Assembly (NCBI GenBank): GCA_900770215.1
Contig: CAAGJW010000067.1
Location: 1-12,803, forward strand
Direction of reading: 5' to 3'
Origin: Bacteroidales bacterium
GTDB lineage: Bacteria; Bacteroidota; Bacteroidia; Bacteroidales; Muribaculaceae
DNA: 12,803 bases
Below, piece by piece: positions 7,319 through 12,803 of this stretch. Every line of letters begins with the position of its first letter. Position 1 is the first letter of the stretch. Made by a program: the position numbers and the translations under genes. Under the pieces are notes generated by a model. The model was given only the letters and a program-made list of their open reading frames with translations. It was not told the origin of the DNA and made no database searches.

Positions 7319-9685
7319 TTATGCGTTTTGGGGATAGAATGGATCCCAGTTAGTAAGATCGGTTGTGTTGCATATGTGCAGTTTTGGGTAGAGCCAGTTG
7401 CTCCCTCGCTTGACGAGTATGCCACCCTGCAGCGGCTGCTCGGCAGTAGAGTTTTTGGCCATGTAGTCGATGAGGGCGTTGTGCTTTTCGGGAGCAAACA
7501 CATCGCTGCCAGCGCTCTTGGTGTCGAAGAGATAGATGTGCCCGTTCTTCATTCTCACCACAAAGTCGACATAGAAAAGCGACTTTGCGCCCCCATCGCC
7601 CTGCGAGTACTCGATGGCATAATGCTGCTTGCCCTTGTCGCCATTCTTATACCACCAGTCGATATATTGCGTGTTGGCTTCGAGAAAGGAGGTAAATTCC
7701 TTTTCTGGGTTGGATGCAGCGTTGAGTTGCACAAATGGGAGAAGGGCGTGGTTTTGTGCCGATTCAATATGGTTGGTGTTGCTGTCATACACCCGCTCGT
7801 CGGGCACGCTCCACTGGTATTCGGTGTATTTTCTTGTTGCCGCTGCCCGCTGCTTATCGGCTTCGCGCTTCTTGGCATATCGCTCGAGAGCATTGTCGAT
7901 CAATCGGTCAAACTTAGGGCGGTTGCCATAGTAGAGCACCACCTTCTTGGCATCGGTGTCGGAAATGCCAAAGAGGTCGGATATCATCTCGAGCAGATAG
8001 CTTGCGATCTTGTCGGTTCGTCCCTTGGCTTCAAACTGGTGCCCTTTTTGGTCGATATAGTCAAGAAAAACGCGGTCAACCTCCGATGCTTTTCTTGTAT
8101 ATTTCACACGCTCCACGTTCAGTGTCTGCACCTCGTTTTGGAAATGCACACTGCTCGGAATTTCGATGTTTATGTTTTTCACGTCGAGCCTTATCGTGTT
8201 GTTTTTGCTCACTCGCTGGCGGTTTTCCTCGATAGTGGCATCGTCGCTCTCGGCCAGTGGCGAGAAGTCGTTGTCGTCGAGCATCTGGTTCAGTTGCTCA
8301 AGTGTGAATAGCGACGCGGGTTGGGCAACGTCAAAAAATCGGGAGGCTTCTTGAAACAGCACCTTCTTGAAGTCAGGGCCTAGGTAGTTGCGTTTTATGT
8401 TGGGGCGCTCGGCGTAGCACGAGGGCAATACCACGTTTTCCAGATTGTCGCGCCGATGGGCAATGATGGTGTTTTTCACTATGTAGTCGGCATCGGCCGT
8501 CACGATTTGAATCTTGTCTTTGGCAATGTCGGTGTACACGTAGCCAAAGTTCAAAATGTCGTTGCTGTAGTGCTTTTGTTCGGGCATGCGCAGGATGCGG
8601 CCCACCGTCTGAATGGTGAAGGTGTCGCTCTGCAGCTTACGGAATATGAGCAGTACGGCGGCCCGTGGGCAGTCCCAACCCAGCGCTATGGCTTCCTTGA
8701 AGAGTAGCACTTGGGCCATGTTGTCGGGCTGCTCCAGGTTGGCAAGGTTGCTTTTCTCGCCAGCCAGCCACACGGCAAGCAGGCCGTTTTGCTCGGTGAT
8801 ATCGCACATGGTCTCGAGATAGGTTTTCACCTGCTCGGCCACGGCTTGGTCCTCGGTTGTCATCGACTCTTTGGTATCGTTGGGCAGCTGGATGAGCAGC
8901 AGCGGGTTGATGTTCACACCCAGCGACTGGTATACTTTGGCAAGCTGGTTGCGCTTGTCCAAGGCAGCCTTGATGAGGCTCTCGTTGAGGCGCAGGTCGT
9001 CGCTGAAGTTGAGCTCTATCTCGGGGTTGAGCACTACTTCTTTCTTTATCATGCCGGCTGCAATCACGTCGCTGCGATACACTGTCACTTTCTCGCGCGG
9101 ATTGGTTGTCTTGGGAGTGGCCGAGATGCGCAGCTCCACGGCCGGGTTGATCTTGTCGAGCACCTCGGCCGACTTGTCGGCGGTCTTTGACCAGAACATG
9201 TGCTCCTCGTCGATGATGGCAATGATGGGTAGCCCGAACTCCTGCTGGGTCTTGCGGGTGATCTCGTAGAGCGATGCACTGCTCTCGCTCTCGCGCACCA
9301 TCACGTTGTTTTTCTTGTTGATGCTCTCCCAGTTTACAAAGAGGATCTCGCCAGGCTGTATGCCCTCGCTTTGGTCGAGCTCGTCATACATCACTGGCAC
9401 CAGCTTGCGTGTCTCGGCAAATGCCCCTTTCAAGCTCTTGTAGCTCTGTAGGTGTAGTTTGCGCGGAGCAAACCAGATGAAGGCACACTCCTGGTAGCGG
9501 CTGCCACCGCGGCTGTGCAGTTCGTCGACAATCGCGGCCAGGGCCTGGCAGGCCATCACGGTCTTGCCTGCACCCGTGGGTGCCTCAAACACCAGTTTCT
9601 TGCGGCTGCCCTCGTCGTTGAGCAGGCGCAGGGTCTTGTCTACGAGTTCGGCCACGGCTCGTTGCTGATATTCTAATGTCTTCAT
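7319..9685 (-). CDS. Type III restriction Res-like helicase-nuclease
   Basis: This 788-residue protein has a superfamily 2 helicase core: LEYQQRAV (4-11), Walker A EAPTGAGKT (34-42), DEEH (159-162), SAT (188-190), ALGWDCPRA (334-342) and QTVGRILR (359-366). The C-terminal part has a PD-(D/E)xK-like nuclease signature, with Asp707 in YVDFVV and DTK (721-723) in LFDTKSAG. This is the architecture of type III restriction Res subunits, which move along DNA and cut unmodified sites in complex with Mod. It is somewhat shorter than the usual 900-1000 residues. Its ATG overlaps the mod stop in an ATGA (9682-9685) and is preceded by a strong GGAGGA ribosome-binding site, so translation is coupled to mod. 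All catalytic motifs appear intact. Confidence 0.93.
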   Translation of the reverse strand: MKTLEYQQRAVAELVDKTLRLLNDEGSRKKLVFEAPTGAGKTVMACQALAAIVDELHSRGGSRYQECAFIWFAPRKLHLQSYKSLKGAFAETRKLVPVMYDELDQSEGIQPGEILFVNWESINKKNNVMVRESESSASLYEITRKTQQEFGLPIIAIIDEEHMFWSKTADKSAEVLDKINPAVELRISATPKTTNPREKVTVYRSDVIAAGMIKKEVVLNPEIELNFSDDLRLNESLIKAALDKRNQLAKVYQSLGVNINPLLLIQLPNDTKESMTTEDQAVAEQVKTYLETMCDITEQNGLLAVWLAGEKSNLANLEQPDNMAQVLLFKEAIALGWDCPRAAVLLIFRKLQSDTFTIQTVGRILRMPEQKHYSNDILNFGYVYTDIAKDKIQIVTADADYIVKNTIIAHRRDNLENVVLPSCYAERPNIKRNYLGPDFKKVLFQEASRFFDVAQPASLFTLEQLNQMLDDNDFSPLAESDDATIEENRQRVSKNNTIRLDVKNINIEIPSSVHFQNEVQTLNVERVKYTRKASEVDRVFLDYIDQKGHQFEAKGRTDKIASYLLEMISDLFGISDTDAKKVVLYYGNRPKFDRLIDNALERYAKKREADKQRAAATRKYTEYQWSVPDERVYDSNTNHIESAQNHALLPFVQLNAASNPEKEFTSFLEANTQYIDWWYKNGDKGKQHYAIEYSQGDGGAKSLFYVDFVVRMKNGHIYLFDTKSAGSDVFAPEKHNALIDYMAKNSTAEQPLQGGILVKRGSNWLYPKLHICNTTDLTNWDPFYPQNA

Positions 9686-11523
9686 GCTTCTCCTCCTTTC
9701 TGGGTTGTGTCAAATAATCCTCCCAAGTTTTCTTGGCTTTCGTCATCGTCGGGTACAATAGCGCGGTCGTTGGGCTTGGGCAAAATGCGCTTGTAGGTGT
9801 TGTAGATGGCTTGTGGCAGGGCACATAGCTTCACCTTTTGGGCCACGTCTTCAAAGTCGCCCTCCCACGGGTCTTCGCTGGGCGAGAACACATACACCTT
9901 GATGGGCGCGGCGTAGTGGGTCTCGGCAATGCGAGGCACAAGCACGGCAACGGCCTCCTCGCGGTATATCACGAGCATCTGCCGCTTTCCGTCGTCGAAA
10001 AAGCGGAAAACGCCCTTATGGGTGTGCAGGCTGGCAAACTTACGCTTCTCGGCGTAGAGGTCTTCTTTTATGCAGAGCATGTCGGTGGAGAGGTCCATGA
10101 GGCGCCGCATGTTGCGCATCGTGCGGCTGCGCCCCACATAGGCGGTGCGGTAGTAGCGCAGGTTGTTGTTGTGCAGGCCCTCCACGTGCTCGCCGTTGGG
10201 CTTGGTGTAGCCGTTTATCACCCGCTTGTTGCGCTCGTAGGTCACATTCTCGCATATCCCGTTCTCGTTGTTGGTGCACAGTATGCATGTGCGATGTCCT
10301 CCATCTTCGGCATTGAGCTGCATCACAGCATGCATCGTCGTGCCGCTCCCCGCAAAGAAATCAAGAATGTATTTAGAATCGATGAAGTTAACCAAATATT
10401 TAATTAATGACACAGGCTTTGGGAAGTCAAAAACGCTTGTGCCAAGAATTTCTTTTAATTGTGCGCCAGCAACCTCATTTGTATCTACTCCAAAAGAACG
10501 ATTAATTAAATTCCATGGCACTTCTGGGTCATATTCCGCTTTCTCGTAACTTGGAGAAAATGCTTTTGTTTTTATTGAAACTTTTGTTCCTTTAGAAATT
10601 TCAAAGTCTAAATTATTTTGTCCCCATTTAAATTTTCCCTTTAAAACAACAGGCAATACAAAAATGCCATCTTTAACTTGGGTATCTTCAAGAAGCTCGA
10701 TATTATATGCTTTTGTTCCATATTGTCCTTTAGAGTATAATCCGTCTTCTAATTTGGTGTCAACTAAATTTTTAGGGAACACAAGAATGTGTTCTGAATT
10801 GGTTTGATTCATTAAACCATTATTACTCGTACTCGATTTTTGTAATCCTCTAAATTTTTCGTTGTTCCGTCGCTTACTATAACATAAAACATATTCAATT
10901 GCTTTTTTGGTTTTTAATGATAAATTTGCAGGAGTTTCAGTTTTGTTCCAAGAAAAAATGTCAATAAAATTTTGAGAGCCAAATATTTCATCACACAGGA
11001 GTTTCAGGTTTGCTTGCTCGTTGTCGTCGATGGAGATGAAGATAACGCCTCGGTCGCTGAGTAGTTTCTTGGCGATGCGCAGACGCTTCGACATGAACGA
11101 CAGCCATTTGGAGTGGCGATAGCTGTCTTCGGTGTCGACGTAGGAGTCGTTATAGATAAAGTCTTTGTTTCCGGTATTGTAAGGTGGATCGATATAGATG
11201 ACGTCGATTTTCCCAGCGTGGGTATAGGACAGAGCTGTTAAGGCTTCGAGGTTGTCGCCCTCAATGATTATATGGTTTGGATTACTAAGTTGTTGATTAT
11301 CAGAAAGTTCTACCCCCCCCGTATTGGGTATAATTCTCTTGCTCTCGTCCTCGATGAGCACGGGCAGCTCGTCGCGCAGGCGCTCCTCTACTACTTCGGG
11401 CTTGTCCTCCCACACGAGGCCGTATTTTGGCGTTTCGCGCAAGAGCTTGGTGAGAGCGCCTTTCTCCTCGCGGGTGAGTCCGTCGAGCGATTGTATTTTC
11501 AGCACAAGTTGTGTTTTGTCCAT
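9682..11523 (-). CDS. mod: Type III-like adenine-specific DNA methyltransferase (Mod)
   Basis: This 613-residue enzyme should transfer a methyl group from S-adenosylmethionine to adenine N6 in a specific site, protecting host DNA. Motif order is that of beta-class enzymes: catalytic DPPY (112-115, within IDPPYNTGN) comes first, then GVIFISIDDNE (159-169), a target recognition region at about 180-388, and the SAM-binding DFFAGSGTT (388-396). The start at 11523 gives MDKTQLVLKIQSLDGLT, a normal N-terminus; the frame upstream to 11649 overlaps the promoter. A run of eight G lies at codons 68-71, and the frame is open in this copy. Codons about 180-388 are AT-rich compared with the rest, as if the recognition domain were imported. 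It is the first gene of the operon and overlaps res by 4 bases. Confidence 0.93.
   Translation of the reverse strand: MDKTQLVLKIQSLDGLTREEKGALTKLLRETPKYGLVWEDKPEVVEERLRDELPVLIEDESKRIIPNTGGVELSDNQQLSNPNHIIIEGDNLEALTALSYTHAGKIDVIYIDPPYNTGNKDFIYNDSYVDTEDSYRHSKWLSFMSKRLRIAKKLLSDRGVIFISIDDNEQANLKLLCDEIFGSQNFIDIFSWNKTETPANLSLKTKKAIEYVLCYSKRRNNEKFRGLQKSSTSNNGLMNQTNSEHILVFPKNLVDTKLEDGLYSKGQYGTKAYNIELLEDTQVKDGIFVLPVVLKGKFKWGQNNLDFEISKGTKVSIKTKAFSPSYEKAEYDPEVPWNLINRSFGVDTNEVAGAQLKEILGTSVFDFPKPVSLIKYLVNFIDSKYILDFFAGSGTTMHAVMQLNAEDGGHRTCILCTNNENGICENVTYERNKRVINGYTKPNGEHVEGLHNNNLRYYRTAYVGRSRTMRNMRRLMDLSTDMLCIKEDLYAEKRKFASLHTHKGVFRFFDDGKRQMLVIYREEAVAVLVPRIAETHYAAPIKVYVFSPSEDPWEGDFEDVAQKVKLCALPQAIYNTYKRILPKPNDRAIVPDDDESQENLGGLFDTTQKGGEA
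10362..10985 (-). other. AT-rich recognition-domain block within mod
   Basis: Hand counts of three 60-base lines (10381, 10621, 10861) give about 33, 32 and 28% GC, while flanking mod and res DNA is clearly above 50%. The block spans codons about 180-388, from just after the IFISIDDNE region to just before the SAM-binding motif, which is where the target recognition domain of a beta-class methyltransferase lies. The edges are approximate. Confidence 0.75.
11313..11320 (-). repeat. G8 homopolymer tract in mod, candidate phase-variation switch
   Basis: The coding strand carries eight consecutive G in AAT ACG GGG GGG GTA (Asn67 to Val71). With eight, the frame continues. With seven, codon 71 becomes TAG. 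With nine, TGA appears at codon 75. Many phase-variable type III mod genes in other bacteria use simple repeats of this kind, so slippage could switch expression off. Whether eight G is unstable in this organism is not known. Confidence 0.6.
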
Positions 11524-11646
11524 TGTTGATGGTTTATTAAAATGTTTTTTTTGTTGAAACTCGCTGGGGTGTGGGTTGCGGTGCCGCCGGCTGGTGGTGG
11601 GGGCGGTGGTGTGGTCGTTGAGCAAGTCTCGATTGCTTAGTTGTTG

Positions 11647-11654
11647 CAAATTTA
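11647..11654 (-). promoter_or_regulatory. -7 box of a probable promoter for the mod operon
   Basis: On the minus strand the sequence TAAATTTG (11654-11647) is a perfect TAnnTTTG. No good TTTG is found at the usual 19-21 base distance upstream, so the promoter may be weak or helped by an activator. Transcription would start near 11640, giving a leader of about 115 bases before the mod ATG at 11523. Confidence 0.5.
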
Positions 11655-11708
11655 GTGATTTTTTGCATTTTGGGCAGCTGTGGCGGGCGAAAAAATGTGG
11701 GGCATAAA

Positions 11709-11740
11709 TTGGGCAGTGTGGCGGCGATGCCTTAATTTTG
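11709..11740 (+). promoter_or_regulatory. Bacteroidota-type promoter for the sugar transferase
   Basis: TTG at 11709-11711 is followed after 21 bases by TAATTTTG at 11733-11740, a perfect TAnnTTTG. A start near 11747 would give a leader of about 110 bases that contains the hairpin at 11762-11796. Confidence 0.6.
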
Positions 11741-11761
11741 CAGGGCCGTAGCGCCGTGGCT

Positions 11762-11796
11762 GGCCTGCAGGCTGGGCAGCACTGGCCCAGCAGGCC
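11762..11796 (+). other. Strong hairpin in the transferase leader
   Basis: An inner stem GCTGGGC (11771-11777) / GCCCAGC (11785-11791) closes a seven-base loop. An outer stem GGCCT (11762-11766) / AGGCC (11792-11796) stacks on it, with four unpaired bases on the left. No T-run follows, so it is not a simple terminator. It could affect mRNA stability or translation, or be a binding site; its role is unknown. Confidence 0.5.
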
Positions 11797-11856
11797 CGTG
11801 ATGGCTGCGGCGGCACTGCATTTTTACAACACTCACACTCACTACACTACACGCGC

Positions 11857-12600
11857 ATGATACCCAAAGTGATACACTACTGCTGGCTGAGCGGCGACCC
11901 CTATCCGGCGTCGATAGCGCGCTGCATGGCCACGTGGCGGCAGGTGATGCCCCACTACAAGATAAAGCTGTGGAACACAGCCAACTTCGACATCTCACGG
12001 GCGCCGGCCTATGTGCAGCAGGCCTTCGCGCAGCGCAAGTGGGCCTTTGCGGCCGACTACATACGCATGTGGGCCCTATACACCGAGGGTGGCATTTACC
12101 TCGACAGCGACGTGCGGGTGCTCAAGCCCTTCGACGACATGCTGGGCTACAACTTCTTCAGCAGCATGGAGTATCACCCCAGCCAGGTCGAGAAGATGGG
12201 CTCGCGCGCCATGATCGACAGCGAGGGCCGCCGCATCAAGGACGGCTATGTGTCGGGCATCCAGATTCAGGCTGCCGTGATGGGCGCCCAGGCCGGGTGC
12301 CGCTATGTGAAAGACGTGCTCGACGACTACGAGCACCGCAACTTTGAGATGCCCTCGGGCACCCAGGGGCAGGGCGTGCTCTCGCCTTTCATCTATGCCC
12401 GTGTGATGGAGCGCTACGGCCTGCGCTACATAGACCGCGACCAGCAGCTCGACGACGGCATCATGATCTACCGCTCCGAGGTGTTTGCCGGCAACAAGCA
12501 CGAGGCCACGCCGGCCTCCTATGCCATTCACTACTGCGCCCACAGCTGGAAACCGCCTGTGTTGCAGCGCCTTGCGGCCAAACTCGGGCTCAAGCGGTGA
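11857..12600 (+). CDS. OCH1-like sugar transferase (DXD glycosyltransferase)
   Basis: This 247-residue protein fits the glycosyltransferase family with the sugar-binding DXD region (Gly_transf_sug type). It opens with IPKVIHYCWLSG (2-13), has FAADYIRMWALYTEGGIYLDSDV (64-86) with the metal- and nucleotide-sugar-binding Asp83-x-Asp85, and ends with AIHYCAHSWK (about 227-236), a usual closing motif of the family. There is no signal peptide or membrane segment, so it likely acts on the cytoplasmic face, adding a sugar in polysaccharide, lipopolysaccharide or glycolipid synthesis. Donor and acceptor cannot be read from the sequence. It is transcribed away from the defence operon and no partner gene is visible in the window. 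Its GC-rich codon use matches cydA and cydB. Confidence 0.9.
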   Translation: MIPKVIHYCWLSGDPYPASIARCMATWRQVMPHYKIKLWNTANFDISRAPAYVQQAFAQRKWAFAADYIRMWALYTEGGIYLDSDVRVLKPFDDMLGYNFFSSMEYHPSQVEKMGSRAMIDSEGRRIKDGYVSGIQIQAAVMGAQAGCRYVKDVLDDYEHRNFEMPSGTQGQGVLSPFIYARVMERYGLRYIDRDQQLDDGIMIYRSEVFAGNKHEATPASYAIHYCAHSWKPPVLQRLAAKLGLKR

Positions 12601-12666
12601 GCCAGGCGAAACGGCGCGGAAAGCTAAAGAAAGTTAAAATAGAAAAATTTGTGCCGAAAAATTATG

Positions 12667-12693
12667 TTGTAAAGCATATTTGTTTTACTTTTG
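12667..12693 (+). promoter_or_regulatory. Promoter for a gene at the right edge
   Basis: TACTTTTG at 12686-12693 is a perfect TAnnTTTG box. The nearest TTG (12667-12669) is only 16 bases upstream; the 19-base position has ATG instead, so the -33 element is imperfect. The predicted start is near 12700. The stretch 12601-12666 is AT-rich, carries no clear terminator for the transferase gene and no gene. Confidence 0.6.
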
Positions 12694-12705
12694 CATCGGT
12701 TTTTC

Positions 12706-12747
12706 ATGGTATTAGTTTTTAAGGTTACGAGATACCTGGCGTCGTGA
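12706..12747 (+). CDS. Possible 13-residue leader peptide
   Basis: A short frame starts at ATG 12706, only a few bases after the predicted transcription start, reads MVLVFKVTRYLAS and stops with TGA at 12745-12747. The bases CGTC GTGAT GACG (12740-12752) at its end can form a small hairpin, followed by a T-rich stretch to 12772. This resembles an attenuator-type leader, but the hairpin is weak and there is no run of a single regulatory amino acid. It may equally be a non-coding leader. Confidence 0.3.
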   Translation: MVLVFKVTRYLAS

Positions 12748-12803
12748 TGACGGTTCTTATTTCGTTTTTGTTTAAGGTTTATGTTAATGGTATTAGAAGG
12801 TTA
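12706..12803 (+). repeat. Repeated ATGGTATTAG...AAGGTTA in a leader region
   Basis: ATGGTATTAG occurs at 12706-12715, followed after TTTTT by AAGGTTA (12721-12727). The same two words occur at the window edge at 12787-12803, joined directly. A further TTTAAGGTTTATG lies at 12771-12783. The second copy could be the start of a protein (ATG at 12781 or 12787), but only a few codons are visible. Confidence 0.5.

Larger units (their letters stand above)
11524..11856. other. Divergent intergenic region between mod and the sugar transferase
   Basis: These 333 bases hold no credible gene. They contain a -7-like box for the mod operon (11647-11654, minus), a promoter for the transferase (11709-11740, plus) and a hairpin in the transferase leader (11762-11796). 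The stretch next to mod (11560-11625) is rich in G and T with GGTGG-like repeats and has no recognised function. Frames through this region lack any family resemblance. Confidence 0.7.

Noticed and set aside
7315..7503. Upstream extension of the 72-residue protein
   Set aside because: It lies wholly inside the end of the helicase gene and has a low-complexity Ser/Thr/Pro composition.
11524..11649. Upstream extension of mod
   Set aside because: It would start inside the -7 box at 11647-11654, and the residues do not resemble a methyltransferase N-terminus.

Overview
The window looks like chromosomal DNA from a GC-rich member of the Bacteroidales (Bacteroidota). The family is not certain; Muribaculaceae or a relative is a guess from composition. 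The evidence is Bacteroidota-type promoters (TTG about 19-21 bases upstream of TAnnTTTG), a cytochrome bd operon that begins with a DUF4492 gene, and a CydB very close to Bacteroides-type CydB. No rRNA, tRNA or CRISPR array was seen.

Layout from left to right. Positions 1-116 look like the truncated end of an IS66-like insertion sequence. Positions 148-3330 (minus strand) hold a microaerobic respiration operon, DUF4492-cydA-cydB, read from a clear promoter at 3374-3403. A rho-independent terminator at 3426-3460 separates it from the next operon upstream. Positions 3485-11523 (minus strand) are one compact five-gene operon: a type III-like adenine methyltransferase (mod), a DEAD/DEAH helicase-nuclease (res), a 72-residue acidic protein, a DndD-like SMC-type ATPase, and a HerA-type ATPase whose N-terminus resembles DndE. 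Genes in this operon overlap by 4 bases or are separated by 4-20 bases. A divergent intergenic region (11524-11856) carries promoter-like sites for both sides and a strong hairpin. Positions 11857-12600 (plus strand) encode an OCH1-like sugar transferase. The last 200 bases are AT-rich and hold a promoter and a leader with a short upstream reading frame and a repeated start-like sequence.

The five-gene operon is the main item of interest. It pairs a methylation-based restriction module (Mod marks self DNA; Res translocates and cuts) with two ATPases whose nearest relatives are in phosphorothioation (Dnd) systems. No dndA, dndB or dndC sulfur-transfer genes are present here. I infer an anti-phage defence system in which methylation takes the place of sulfur modification, with the SMC-like and DndE-HerA-like proteins acting as a second processing or effector complex. 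Helicase-methylase-ATPase defence groupings (for example the class called Hma) are known, so this arrangement may be a variant and not wholly new.

Two features of mod suggest fast evolution and switching. A run of eight G sits at codons 68-71; losing or gaining one G gives a stop codon almost at once, so the gene could switch off by slippage. The region between the two catalytic halves, where the target recognition domain lies, is about 30% GC, while the flanks are well above 50%. This points to domain replacement by horizontal exchange.
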